Of a stretch of 64,000 nt of DNA, positions 1 through 9,736 are shown one piece after another. Below the pieces are notes generated by a model. It searched no databases. It was not told where the DNA came from and was given only the letters and a program-made list of their open reading frames with translations. The DNA is from Acidimicrobiaceae bacterium (GTDB lineage Bacteria; Actinomycetota; Acidimicrobiia; Acidimicrobiales; RAAP-2), in NCBI GenBank assembly GCA_003133665.1, contig PKYK01000030.1, forward strand, positions 33,218 to 97,217, written 5' to 3'. Numbering within the stretch: the stretch's first letter is position 1; every line of letters begins with the position of its first letter. Made by a program: the position numbers and the translations under genes.

Positions 1-531
1 ACTGCTCGGCCCTTCACCGGTCGCAACGCGATTCACCGCCTCGGCGCCCTGCTGGAGCGGGTGAGCAACTACCAACCGCGAGTCGTTGTCATCGATGGAG
101 TGCAGTTCGTCGAACAACTGCAGGCCGTGAGCGTCGAAGGGGGAGTCGCCGCGAACGTGGTGCCGGACAGCGCCCGTTGCACGTTGAACCACCGAGTGGC
201 CCCCGACCGATCACGTGACCAGGCGGTCGCCTGGTTGGAGGACTATCTGCGAGATTGCCTCGAGGTGGGTGACGTCATGGAAGTGGTCGACTGGGCGCCT
301 TCCGCGCCACCGCAGATGACGAATGAACGACTCATGACGTTGGCGCGCTACACCAATCAACCCGTCCGCGGAAAGGTCGGCTGGACCGACGTGGCGACGT
401 TCGCGGAACTGGGGATGCCCGCAACGAACTTCGGTGCCGGTGACCCGCTGCTGGCGCATCGTAGCGATGAGTTCGTGACGCTCCAGGAACTCGACGAGTA
501 CGCGCGAGTGCTCACCGAGTGGTTGCGTTAG
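1..531 (+). CDS. dapE: Succinyl-diaminopimelate desuccinylase-like M20 peptidase, 5'-truncated by window start
   Basis: Frame open from base 1 (TARPFTGRNAIHRLGALLERV...), GGVAANVVPDSARCTLNHR, GWTDVATFAELGMPATNFGAGDPLLAHRSDEFV typical of DapE. Confidence 0.85.
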   Translation, partial: TARPFTGRNAIHRLGALLERVSNYQPRVVVIDGVQFVEQLQAVSVEGGVAANVVPDSARCTLNHRVAPDRSRDQAVAWLEDYLRDCLEVGDVMEVVDWAPSAPPQMTNERLMTLARYTNQPVRGKVGWTDVATFAELGMPATNFGAGDPLLAHRSDEFVTLQELDEYARVLTEWLR

Positions 532-972
532 CGAGCGGCCAAAGCAACTCGAGCACCACCGATCCACGCCAAGGTTCTCACCCAGTGCCACAACTGCAGT
601 TTCGTGATGTCGTAATGTCGTGAACGTCATGGTGACGCTCCAGTCGTTGGTGGCGAGCAATGGCCCCGAAGAATGTGATCACTATGGCGATGAGGGCGGG
701 TGCGGCATGTACCAGGGCGATCTGCGATGCGGACCGTGCACGCTCCGCTACTGCGAGCCGATCGCCTGGACAAGCCACGCTGGGGCCACCGCAACGGCGA
801 TACCGCGCGCGTGAGCGTCATGGAACGAGCCCACTGACCAGAACCCACGAGATGGAACGAAGGGTAAATGACGAACGCAACGGTGACTCCGAGTCTGACC
901 AGATAGAAGTCGCTCGCCAAAAGGAGAAATCGAACGGCGGCCAGTTCAGGAGTTGCTGGCTACTTCGCGAGG

Positions 973-1596
973 CTAATAACTTCGGAGGACCGATATCACG
1001 CGACCGAAGATAGTGACGTCGTTTGCGCGAAACTCCATCGGCTCCATGTCGCTGTTCTCGGGTTTAAGAACGATCCGGGTTCCCTGGGGGAAGTAGCGCT
1101 TGACCGTGGCTTCGTCACCCGGTATTCCCGCGACCACGATCTCTCCCGTGTTCGCAGTACTCTGGCGCTGCACGACGACGTAGTCGCCGGGCAGAATCCC
1201 GGCTTCGATCATCGACTCGCCGCGGACCTGCAGGACGAAGCTGTCGCCGCGACCGGCGAACTGCTCGGGAATCGACATCAGTTCGTGGCTGCTCTCGGTT
1301 GCGAGCACGCCGGTACCGGCGGCCACGTCACCCACGAAGGGGATGTGGCGGATGTGCTGATCGGGCACGGGGTTGTCGACGTCAAGGCGGACGGTGAGCG
1401 TTCGTGGCTGCTGCGGGTTCTTCTCGATGAACCCCGCGTTCTTCAGCACTTCTATGTGATTGGCGACCGTCGCCGGGGACTTGAGCCCCACGTGATCGCC
1501 GATCTCGCGGATGGTCGGCGGGAAGTTTCGCTCACGCTGGCAGGTGATGATGAACTCCAAGATCTGACGGCGCATCGGGGTGAGTACCTCAGCCAT
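973..1596 (-). CDS. lexA: LexA SOS repressor
   Basis: N-terminal wHTH (QILEFI..RNFPPTIREIGDHVGLKSPATV), cleavage region VAAGTG, catalytic GESM and TVKRYF. Confidence 0.97.
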   Translation of the reverse strand: MAEVLTPMRRQILEFIITCQRERNFPPTIREIGDHVGLKSPATVANHIEVLKNAGFIEKNPQQPRTLTVRLDVDNPVPDQHIRHIPFVGDVAAGTGVLATESSHELMSIPEQFAGRGDSFVLQVRGESMIEAGILPGDYVVVQRQSTANTGEIVVAGIPGDEATVKRYFPQGTRIVLKPENSDMEPMEFRANDVTIFGRVISVLRSY

Positions 1597-1614
1597 GTGG
1601 ATCCCTTCCTAGGA

Positions 1615-1628
1615 CGAACAGTTGTTCG
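1615..1628. promoter_or_regulatory. LexA/SOS box upstream of lexA
   Basis: CGAACAGTTGTTCG, perfect CGAAC-N4-GTTCG, 19 bp from lexA start. Confidence 0.9.
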
Positions 1629-1879
1629 TAGGATAGCCCATCGCGATTGGTTAATCAAACACCTGTTCGCGTGGAATACGCAGCGCGTTGGTCGATTGTG
1701 CAGAGGACTCAGGGATTCGTAGGGGTGCGCTTCTAAGAATTCGATCGGACTGCTACTCTTCTCCGATGGCCAGAGTGGCCTGAACATCTCTCAACCAGGG
1801 GGATTCTTCGTGTCACGCAGGTGACGAGAAGGAGAGCTGGTTGGGGAGTGATCAACACAGTTACGGAAGGACGAGCTTC

Positions 1880-3085
1880 ATGAAGCTTAGTTTGAACAAG
1901 ACGGTGGTTGCGGTGGCTTCCAGTGCCCTGCTGTTGATGGCGGTACCGGTTGTCGGTCTTGCTTCGACTGCTGGTGCGAGCGGACCCACTTTCGACATCG
2001 GATACGAAGGGCCCCTTACCGGCTCGGCCGCGCAACTCGGAATCAACATGGAATACGGCGTGCAGTTGGCCCTCAGTCAGGCGAACGCCCTTGAGAACCT
2101 CCCCTTCACGGTGCACCTAGTCAACCTTGACGACCAAGGGTCGGGCACGCTGTCGCCCGCCCAGGCCCAGGCGGCCATCGCCGACCCCAACATGGTTGCG
2201 GTGGTCGGTCCTGCATTCTCCGGTGCAACTCGTGCCGCTGAGCCCTACTACTCCGCTGGCAACATGGCGACGGTAAGCCCGTCGGCGACCGCGGCTCCAC
2301 TGGCTTTCGGAACTAACAACAACTTCATGCGAGTTGTTGCCGGTGACGACGTCCAGGGTGCCGCTGACGCCAACTTTCTTGTCAAGAAGAAGCACTTCAA
2401 GAAGATCTACGTCGTGAACGACGCGTCGTTTTACGGTGCCGGTCTTGCCGCCGTCGCCGCTACCAAAGCCAAGGCTGACAAGGCCAAGGTCTTGACGGCC
2501 ACGTACAGCGAGAGCAGTTCGTGCGGTGGCACTGCATCGGTGTCGCAGTACACCGCCGCCGCAACTCAGATCAAGGCCTCCAAGGCAACCGCCGTGTTCT
2601 ACGGTGGCTACTACTGTGACCTCGGTCTGCTCATCGGTGCCCTGCACTCAGCTGGCTACAAGGGAGCGATCATGTCCGGTGACGGCGCGCTCGACCCCGC
2701 TCTGATCAAGGGCACGACGCCCCACAGCGCCGCGAATGGTGTCTACCTGAGCGTGGCCGGTGGCGGCAATGCCTTCTTGACCGGAAACCTCGCCAGTGAG
2801 TACCAGGCACAGAATGGTGCTCCGTCGGCCTCGACCGCGACTTACGCCGCGCAGGCTTACGACGCTACGAACATGATCATCGCAGCCATCAAGGCAGCTT
2901 ACGCTGGCGGAACTACGACGGCCTCGGCATTGCGCCCCGCGCTGATCACCGGCCTGCACGCGTTGACCTATGTCGGCGTTACTGGCAAGATCAAGTTCCA
3001 GCCGAACGGTAACCTGGTCCGTAGTTCTGTCGTTGACTTCTCACAGGTTGTCAAGGGCAAGATCAAGGCAATCGGTCACAGCTGA
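1880..3085 (+). CDS. Branched-chain amino-acid type ABC transporter substrate-binding protein
   Basis: Signal peptide MKLSLNKTVVAVASSALLLMAVPVVGLASTAGA; GYEGPLTGSAAQLGINMEYGVQLA; followed by LivH/M/G/F. Confidence 0.9.
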   Translation: MKLSLNKTVVAVASSALLLMAVPVVGLASTAGASGPTFDIGYEGPLTGSAAQLGINMEYGVQLALSQANALENLPFTVHLVNLDDQGSGTLSPAQAQAAIADPNMVAVVGPAFSGATRAAEPYYSAGNMATVSPSATAAPLAFGTNNNFMRVVAGDDVQGAADANFLVKKKHFKKIYVVNDASFYGAGLAAVAATKAKADKAKVLTATYSESSSCGGTASVSQYTAAATQIKASKATAVFYGGYYCDLGLLIGALHSAGYKGAIMSGDGALDPALIKGTTPHSAANGVYLSVAGGGNAFLTGNLASEYQAQNGAPSASTATYAAQAYDATNMIIAAIKAAYAGGTTTASALRPALITGLHALTYVGVTGKIKFQPNGNLVRSSVVDFSQVVKGKIKAIGHS

Positions 3086-3099
3086 TCTAAAGCGGTTTG

Positions 3100-3146
3100 C
3101 ATTGCACAAAGGCCGGGAGCGATTCGCTCCCGGCCTTTGTGCAATG
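3100..3146. terminator. Strong intercistronic hairpin between SBP and permease
   Basis: 21-bp perfect inverted repeat CATTGCACAAAGGCCGGGAGC / GCTCCCGGCCTTTGTGCAATG with 5-nt loop GATTC. Confidence 0.85.
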
Positions 3147-3186
3147 TCTAGGATGTTGCGAGTCACGAGAAGGCCGTAGGGGAGTT

Positions 3187-4140
3187 TTGATTTCATTTTT
3201 CACTTCGCACTTCGCTACCTTGCGCCTCGAGTTCTGGGCGCTGCTCGTGGGGGGCGTCGCGAACGGGTTGATCTACGCCATGGTGGCCATTGGCTACACG
3301 ATGGTCTATGGCGTGCTGCGCCTCATCAACTTCGCCCACTCAGAGATCTTCATGTCCGGGGGGTTCGGCGGCCTCTTTGTCTTGCGGGCACTCGTAGGCA
3401 ACTCAACCCCGAGTGGCATGTCGTCCTTCGTCCTCGTGATCGTTGGTATCGTGTCCGGCGCGCTGGTGGGGGCTATCTTGGCGGCCTTGCTCGAGCGAGT
3501 GGCGTACCGGCCGCTTCGGCGTCGAAACGCACCCAAGCTCGCGTACCTGATCAGCGCGATTGGTGCCTCCTACTTCCTCTTCAACATGGCCGGGAAGGAA
3601 TTCGGACGCTACAACTTGGCCGTTCCCCAGATCTTTAACGACCACCCGGTCTTCACCATCTACGGCGCCCCGGTGCAGTTGTACGCCATCATCGTCCTGA
3701 TCGCCGGGCTGATCATGCTCGTCGTGCTCGACCGGATTGTCGCCACCACCAGATTGGGTCGTAGCATCCGCGCGGTCGCCCAGGACGCAGAGACGGCGTC
3801 GCTCATGGGTGTGAACATCGACCGGACCATTGCGACAACGTTCATCCTTGGGGGCGCTCTGGGAGGCGCCGCGGGCTTCCTCTTCGGATTGGGGTCCGGT
3901 GTGGTATTCACGATGGGCTTTACGCCTGCGTTGAAGGCCTTCACGGCCGCTGTGCTCGGTGGAATAGGGAACCTGCGCGGCGCGGTCATCGGCGGCCTGC
4001 TGCTCGGCCTCGTCGAGAGTTTTTCAGTGGCCTTCGTGAACGGTGCGTACATTGACGTCGTGGCGTTCGTCATCCTCGTCCTCGTGCTGCTCGTTCGACC
4101 CACGGGAATCCTGGGAGAACGGCTGGGGAGGGCGGCCTGA
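3187..4140 (+). CDS. livH: Branched-chain amino-acid ABC permease LivH-like (TTG start)
   Basis: GGVANGLIYAMVAIGYTMVYGVLRLINFAHSEIFMSGGF; multiple TM segments. Confidence 0.9.
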   Translation: MISFFTSHFATLRLEFWALLVGGVANGLIYAMVAIGYTMVYGVLRLINFAHSEIFMSGGFGGLFVLRALVGNSTPSGMSSFVLVIVGIVSGALVGAILAALLERVAYRPLRRRNAPKLAYLISAIGASYFLFNMAGKEFGRYNLAVPQIFNDHPVFTIYGAPVQLYAIIVLIAGLIMLVVLDRIVATTRLGRSIRAVAQDAETASLMGVNIDRTIATTFILGGALGGAAGFLFGLGSGVVFTMGFTPALKAFTAAVLGGIGNLRGAVIGGLLLGLVESFSVAFVNGAYIDVVAFVILVLVLLVRPTGILGERLGRAA

Positions 4141-5483
4141 TGCGAAGGGTGTGGGACAACCCCTTGGTTCGCCGATTGATGGCTTCGATGGCCATCGCCG
4201 TCGTCGTCGCGGTAGTGACCGGACCACCGGGGAGCTCAGAGAAGCCGTCCGCGGGACTGTCCGGCTCATTCGCCGAGAAGTCCTCGTTCTTCGGGCTATT
4301 CCAGACTCGGCGCTTTGTCGTCTTCGTGGCCTTCGCGCTCCTGTTCTGGGGCGCCTGGTCACTGTGGTTGGCGTGGGGTGAAATGGTGAAGTTCAGGTCG
4401 ACGAAGTTGCTGCGCCGCCCGCGAGCGGTCACTGAGCGGCGCTCGATCCGCTGGAGCGCCGCGATCGTGCTCATCGTGATCGGATTCCTGCTGCCCACGT
4501 TCGTCCATGACCCCTTCTGGCAGACCGTGATGGTCGAACAGATTGCGATCTACGTCCTGCTGGCACTCGGACTCAATGTGGTTGTCGGATTCGCTGGACT
4601 CCTTGACCTTGGCTTCGTTGCCTTCTACGCCATTGGGGCGTATGCCACGGCGTGGGTCACTGGAGCGTTGCCTACCCCCGCTCCGTTCGGGGGTCCGATC
4701 AACCCCTTTTTCGCGATTCCGATTGCCATCGTCATGGTGATGCTCGCGGGCATCATCCTGGGTGCGCCGACACTGCGGCTTCGAGGCGACTACCTGGCGA
4801 TCGTCACGCTGGGGTTCGGCGAGATCATCGCGATCTTCGCCAACAACCTCTACGGCATTACCGGTGGAGCAACCGGCACCAATCAAATACCCCACTTCTC
4901 GATCCATTTGGGACCGGTGAAGTACCTGTGGGGGCTGGCCCCCGTGCCGTACTACTACCTGGCGCTCGGTTTCGTCGTCTTATTCCTTGTCGTCTTCTCT
5001 CTGCTAGAGCACTCGCGCGTCGGCCGGGCGTGGACGGCGATTCGCGAGGATGAGGTCGCGGCGGAGTCGATCGGGATCAACCCGCTGAAGTACAAGGTGA
5101 TGGCCTTTTCCATCGGTGCAGCGAGCTCTGGATTCGCCGGGGTCATGACGGCCGCCCAGACGAACTTCGTCTCTCCCACCTCGTTCGGGCTGCTTTTTTC
5201 GATCAACATTCTTGTCCTCGTGATCTTCGGTGGCATGGGATCCATCAAGGGCGTGCTGATCGGCGCAATAGCGATCCAGACGATGTCGATGTACCTGATT
5301 CACACTCCACCGGCCGGCTACCAGCCCCCCGATCTTTATATCTACTTGGGTGCCTTGCTCGTCGTGATGATGATCTTCCGCCCGGCAGGACTATTCCCCT
5401 CTCGTCGACGCAAGCGCGAGATCGGACTTGCCGAAGCTGGCGAAGGGCACATGGACGAGGTCCTGACCGGTGACGTGCCGTGA
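4140..5483 (+). CDS. livM: Branched-chain amino-acid ABC permease LivM-like
   Basis: ALGLNVVVGFAGLLDLGFVAFYAIGAY, RGDYLAIVTLGFGEI. Confidence 0.92.
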   Translation: MRRVWDNPLVRRLMASMAIAVVVAVVTGPPGSSEKPSAGLSGSFAEKSSFFGLFQTRRFVVFVAFALLFWGAWSLWLAWGEMVKFRSTKLLRRPRAVTERRSIRWSAAIVLIVIGFLLPTFVHDPFWQTVMVEQIAIYVLLALGLNVVVGFAGLLDLGFVAFYAIGAYATAWVTGALPTPAPFGGPINPFFAIPIAIVMVMLAGIILGAPTLRLRGDYLAIVTLGFGEIIAIFANNLYGITGGATGTNQIPHFSIHLGPVKYLWGLAPVPYYYLALGFVVLFLVVFSLLEHSRVGRAWTAIREDEVAAESIGINPLKYKVMAFSIGAASSGFAGVMTAAQTNFVSPTSFGLLFSINILVLVIFGGMGSIKGVLIGAIAIQTMSMYLIHTPPAGYQPPDLYIYLGALLVVMMIFRPAGLFPSRRRKREIGLAEAGEGHMDEVLTGDVP

Positions 5484-6289
5484 CCACTGACAACATCTTC
5501 GACGTGCGCAACGTCACGCTCCGCTTCGGTGGGGTGGTGTCTTTGAGCGATGTCAGCCTCCACCATCAGCGCGGCGAAATTCTGGCGGTGATCGGTCCCA
5601 ACGGGGCAGGCAAGACATCACTGTTCAACTCGCTGACAGGCGTCTACCAGCCTCAGGAAGGCGTCATCACGTTCACAGGTCGAGACGTCACGCCGATTTC
5701 GATCATCGGTCGAAAGGCCCACCGAGTGAGTTCGGCGGGCGTCGCGCGCACCTTTCAGGCATCGCGGATGTTCAGCGCCCTCACGACGTTCGAGAACGTG
5801 AAGATCGGCGCGGAGTCACACAAGGGCATCGGCGCGTTTGGCGCCATGGTGAAAGGTCCCCGCACCCGCCGCGGCGAAAGGGAGTCCGACCTCAAGACCA
5901 TTGAGCTACTCAACTTCGTCGGGCTGCGTGACAAGGCCAACACTGTGTCGGCGTCACTCTCCTACGGAGACCGTCGCCGTTTGGAGATCGCCCGCGGCCT
6001 CGCGACCAATCCTCAGGTTCTGCTGCTGGACGAGCCCGCCGCCGGTACGAATCCCGCGGAGAAGATCCAACTCACGGAGTTGATCCGCAAGGTTCGCGAC
6101 GAAATGGGCGTGTCGATTCTGCTGATCGAGCACGACATGAAGCTCGTGATGTCACTCGCGGAGCGGTTGTACGTGTTGAACTTCGGCAGCGTGATCGCCG
6201 AGGGGACTCCCGCGGAGATTCGAGCGAATACCTCGGTCGTCGAGGCGTACCTCGGTTCGAGCGAACACGAGCCAGAGGGGCTGATGTAA
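5480..6289 (+). CDS. livG: ABC ATPase LivG-like
   Basis: Walker A GPNGAGKTS, LSYGDRRRLEIARGLA, LLLDEPAAG; ATGA-type overlaps with neighbours. Confidence 0.93.
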   Translation: MTTDNIFDVRNVTLRFGGVVSLSDVSLHHQRGEILAVIGPNGAGKTSLFNSLTGVYQPQEGVITFTGRDVTPISIIGRKAHRVSSAGVARTFQASRMFSALTTFENVKIGAESHKGIGAFGAMVKGPRTRRGERESDLKTIELLNFVGLRDKANTVSASLSYGDRRRLEIARGLATNPQVLLLDEPAAGTNPAEKIQLTELIRKVRDEMGVSILLIEHDMKLVMSLAERLYVLNFGSVIAEGTPAEIRANTSVVEAYLGSSEHEPEGLM

Positions 6290-7002
6290 TGCTGCAGGTC
6301 AAGGACGCGGTTGTTCGCTACGGAGCCATCACCGCGCTGCACGGGATCTCCTTTGAGGTCCAACAGGGCGAAATCGTCACGCTACTCGGGGCGAACGGTG
6401 CCGGCAAGACGACGACGCTGCGGATGCTGTCGGGACTGCACGCACCGTCGGGTGGTCAGATCCTCTTCGAGGGTCAAGACGTGACCTTGACGAAGGCCCA
6501 CCAGTTCAGTGCCCTGGGTATCAGTCACGTTCCCGAGGGTCGTCGGATCTTCCCCCAGATGACGGTGGAGGAGAACCTCGAAATGGGGGCTTTCGTTCGC
6601 AGCGGCGGATTTGGTGATGACATCGAGAAGATGTACTCGATCTTTCCCATCTTGAAGGATCGACGCAAGCAGATGGGTGCGAACCTCTCCGGCGGGGAAC
6701 AGCAGATGCTGGCGATTGCGCGCGCGCTGATGGCCCGGCCACGGCTCCTGCTACTCGATGAACCTTCGATGGGACTTGCTCCAATGATCGTCGAGACGAT
6801 CTTCAAGATCATCGGCGATATCCGAGCTGAAGGAACGACGGTGTTTCTGGTCGAGCAGAACGCGGCGCAGGCGTTGCGCCTGGCCGACCGCGGCTACGTC
6901 ATGGAAAACGGGCGCATCGTCTTCACCGATACCGCGAAGAACCTGCTGCATGATGAGCGTGTCCGTGCGGTGTACCTTGGCGAATCGGTCGAAGGTTCCT
7001 GA
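6289..7002 (+). CDS. livF: ABC ATPase LivF-like
   Basis: Walker A GANGAGKTT, LSGGEQQMLAIARAL, LLLDEPSMGLAP. Confidence 0.93.
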   Translation: MLQVKDAVVRYGAITALHGISFEVQQGEIVTLLGANGAGKTTTLRMLSGLHAPSGGQILFEGQDVTLTKAHQFSALGISHVPEGRRIFPQMTVEENLEMGAFVRSGGFGDDIEKMYSIFPILKDRRKQMGANLSGGEQQMLAIARALMARPRLLLLDEPSMGLAPMIVETIFKIIGDIRAEGTTVFLVEQNAAQALRLADRGYVMENGRIVFTDTAKNLLHDERVRAVYLGESVEGS

Positions 7003-7008
7003 GCGAAC

Positions 7009-7500
7009 GTGGAGGGGATGCCGGACCTTCACCCCAGTGCCCAGCGAGTCGCGGATTCGCTGATCGCGCGCGGTGTCCGCGGTCCATTTCGCCAGTTCGA
7101 CGTCTCAACCAAGTCCTCGGCCGATGCGGCCGCCGCACTGGGCTGTGACGTGGGCCAAATAGCGAGTTGCCTCGTTTTCATGGTTGACGACGAGCCGGTC
7201 GTCGTCGTCAAGAGCGGGGCGTTGCGGGTCGACACCGCCAAGTTGCGCGAAGTCGCGAAGGGAACGGCCGTGCGTCAGGCGTCGCCCGGTGAGGTGCGCG
7301 CGGCGACCGGTCAACCCATTGGCGGTGTCTCACCGACGGGCTGGCCGAATTCACTGCGCGTCTTCATTGACGACTCGTTGGCCCAGTACGACCTGGTGTG
7401 GTCGGCGTGCGGTACGCCGAATGCGGCGTTCGCAACGACGTACGACGAGCTTCGCGATCTCACCGGCGCCATTCCGATCTCACTTCGTCCATCTTCCTAA
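7009..7500 (+). CDS. YbaK/EbsC family aminoacyl-tRNA deacylase-like protein
   Basis: SSADAAAALGCDVGQIASCLVFMVDDEPVVVVKSG, GEVRAATGQPIGGVSPTGW. Confidence 0.88.
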   Translation: MEGMPDLHPSAQRVADSLIARGVRGPFRQFDVSTKSSADAAAALGCDVGQIASCLVFMVDDEPVVVVKSGALRVDTAKLREVAKGTAVRQASPGEVRAATGQPIGGVSPTGWPNSLRVFIDDSLAQYDLVWSACGTPNAAFATTYDELRDLTGAIPISLRPSS

Positions 7501-7556
7501 TTTCCGTTCACGACGCGACGGATCACGACCGTTGCGTTGCCGGAAAAGGAGACCAG

Positions 7557-8291
7557 ATGGAGTATGAAGTAGGCGGCTACGAGCAAGGCCCGTGTTGGCG
7601 CGATGTGGCGGATGTGTTTGCCGCGGGAATCTCCAATGTGCTGCTCTACGGTCCGCCCGGCACCGGCAAGACCTTTGCGGCCCTTCGCTACGGCGTGGTC
7701 ACTGGACAGGCGGAACGTCTGGTCTGCACCGAGGACCTGACCACGGGAGAGATCACCGGAACGTGGATACCGGTGGGTGAGGGGCGTTGGGAATGGCGAG
7801 AGGGACCGGCCATTCGCTCGTGGCGCGGTGAGGGTGGGCTCGGCGGACGTTTGGTGATCGATGAGGTCGATCGCGCGTCGGGCGACGCCTTGAGCACGCT
7901 GCTCGCCATGACCGACTCACCCGAGTCGGCACGCTGGCGCAACCCCGAGAGCGGGGAATGGGTACGACCCGGGCCAGACTTCTCGGTCGTGATGACCACC
8001 AATCTGGAAGATCTTGACGATCTGCCTTCTGCGCTTCGCGATCGCTTCGCGGTGTGCATCCGCATTGACCGCCCGCATCCGTCCGCGGTGCAATCGCTCA
8101 GCAGCGACCTGCGTGCGCCGGCGCTCGCGGGCTCGCTCGGCGAGCCACAGCGCCGGGTGTCGCTACGCAGCTTCTACGCATTCGATCAGTTGCGGCGCGG
8201 GTGCGGTGCGCAGCGGGCGGCCCAGTTGGTATTTGGCGACGACAAGGCCACGGGGGTGTTGGACGCACTGTCGATTGGGGCACTGCGTTGA
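7557..8291 (+). CDS. MoxR-type AAA+ ATPase
   Basis: Walker A YGPPGTGKT, Walker B LVIDEVDRASGD, VVMTTNLEDLDDLPSALRDRF. Confidence 0.88.
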   Translation: MEYEVGGYEQGPCWRDVADVFAAGISNVLLYGPPGTGKTFAALRYGVVTGQAERLVCTEDLTTGEITGTWIPVGEGRWEWREGPAIRSWRGEGGLGGRLVIDEVDRASGDALSTLLAMTDSPESARWRNPESGEWVRPGPDFSVVMTTNLEDLDDLPSALRDRFAVCIRIDRPHPSAVQSLSSDLRAPALAGSLGEPQRRVSLRSFYAFDQLRRGCGAQRAAQLVFGDDKATGVLDALSIGALR

Positions 8292-9643
8292 AGAACGTTG
8301 CCATTTTCCCCGAACTCGTGACCGGTCGGGAGGATGACTTTGCGGCGCGAACCTGGCGAATTCACCAGGGCTCGACGCTTCGCGGCGAAGCGAGTTGCAA
8401 TCTCACGGAACGGATCCTGGAGGTTCCGTTCGGCCACGATTCCCGTTCCAGAGTCGTGCGCGCCCACGAACTGATGCACGCACGGGTGAGTCCCCACGGA
8501 CTCAGCTGGGAGACTCTCTTCGCCGACGTGTCACCGCGGGCGCTCGAGTGCGCCGAGGAGTATCGCGTGAATTCGCTCCTCGATCGACTGGGCTTCGACG
8601 TCGCACTGCTGCGCGACGGATCGGAGAAGAGCGGCGGTCGTCGCCTCGCCGAGGCGGGCGAGTGGGACCAGGCGGTGTGCTTTCTCCTGGCCGTGCTCGG
8701 CACCGGCTCCGAACGCGATTACTTGGCGGGGATCCGAGCGGGCAATCCGGCGTGGCTGCCCGGTCTTCGGGCGGTCCGCAAGCGAGCGGTTGCGTTGATG
8801 AGTCGTTACGCCACGGCGTCGATCGGGGCCACGCATCGTGACGACATGGGCGTGCCGATGGGCTACGCGCAGACCACCGTCGTGCTCGCGCGATTGCTCA
8901 CCCAGTCGATGGTGGCGCGAGTACCCGAGGATCCAGAAGCGTTGCGCCAGTTCCGTCGTTCCCTCGAACCTGGTGGCCGGCGGCCACCGACCGGCCGGTT
9001 TGCCGAGTTGTGCTTTGCCGAGCAGGGCGAGATGCGCCGGCGCCCCCGCGCCTCGGGAGTTCGCCACTCCCGGGCCTCCACCACGGGAACGGTCATGCGC
9101 TTTCCAGGCCGACTCCTCACCGATGAGCAGCAGCGAGCCTTCGGACGAACGGCGCACCATCACGGTGGGATCGTCATCATTGACCAGTCGGGCTCGATGG
9201 ATATCGACGAGTGCGATCTCGAAGCTCTGATGCGGCGGGCGCCAGATGCGTTGGTGGTGGGCTATAGCCATCGACCCGGTGATCGTGGCGTGACGGCGAA
9301 CGCCTGGGTGCTCGCCCAGCGCGGCAAGGTGGCGGCTTCGTGCCCGTCAGGCAACGTCGGCAACGGAGTGGACGGTCCGATGCTTCGATGGGCCGTCTCC
9401 CAGCGGACCCGAGGCGAGCCGATCGTCTGGGTCACCGATGGGCAAGTCACCGACTCCCACGACCACCCGGACGAAGACCTCACCGGTGAGTGTGCTCATC
9501 TCGTTTCGCGACACCGAATCCGTCTGGTTCGACAACTACCCGATGCGGCTGGGGCCCTGGCGGGTGGGCAATCTCTGTCCCCTCGCCAACAGGGCTCCTT
9601 CGGTCGGGTCGGGCGGAAATTGCTCGAAATCAAAGGCATTTAG
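8288..9643 (+). CDS. VWA-domain protein, partner of upstream MoxR ATPase (TTG start)
   Basis: MIDAS-like DQSGSMD, overlaps AAA gene by 4 nt. Confidence 0.7.
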   Translation: MKNVAIFPELVTGREDDFAARTWRIHQGSTLRGEASCNLTERILEVPFGHDSRSRVVRAHELMHARVSPHGLSWETLFADVSPRALECAEEYRVNSLLDRLGFDVALLRDGSEKSGGRRLAEAGEWDQAVCFLLAVLGTGSERDYLAGIRAGNPAWLPGLRAVRKRAVALMSRYATASIGATHRDDMGVPMGYAQTTVVLARLLTQSMVARVPEDPEALRQFRRSLEPGGRRPPTGRFAELCFAEQGEMRRRPRASGVRHSRASTTGTVMRFPGRLLTDEQQRAFGRTAHHHGGIVIIDQSGSMDIDECDLEALMRRAPDALVVGYSHRPGDRGVTANAWVLAQRGKVAASCPSGNVGNGVDGPMLRWAVSQRTRGEPIVWVTDGQVTDSHDHPDEDLTGECAHLVSRHRIRLVRQLPDAAGALAGGQSLSPRQQGSFGRVGRKLLEIKGI

Positions 9644-9676
9644 GGGCTCGCAAAACTCTGAAGGAAGGGCTTGCAA

Positions 9677-9690
9677 CGAACAACTGTTCG
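9677..9690. promoter_or_regulatory. SOS box 1 upstream of LysM gene
   Basis: CGAACAACTGTTCG. Confidence 0.88.
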
Positions 9691-9702
9691 CCTTATGATG
9701 TA

Positions 9703-9716
9703 CGAACAAGTGTTCG
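9703..9716. promoter_or_regulatory. SOS box 2 upstream of LysM gene
   Basis: CGAACAAGTGTTCG. Confidence 0.88.
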
Positions 9717-9736
9717 TAGCATGTGAGGAGTCCGAG

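Noticed and set aside
532-972. Several overlapping ORFs on both strands
   Set aside because: No convincing domains, start signals or composition; treated as intergenic
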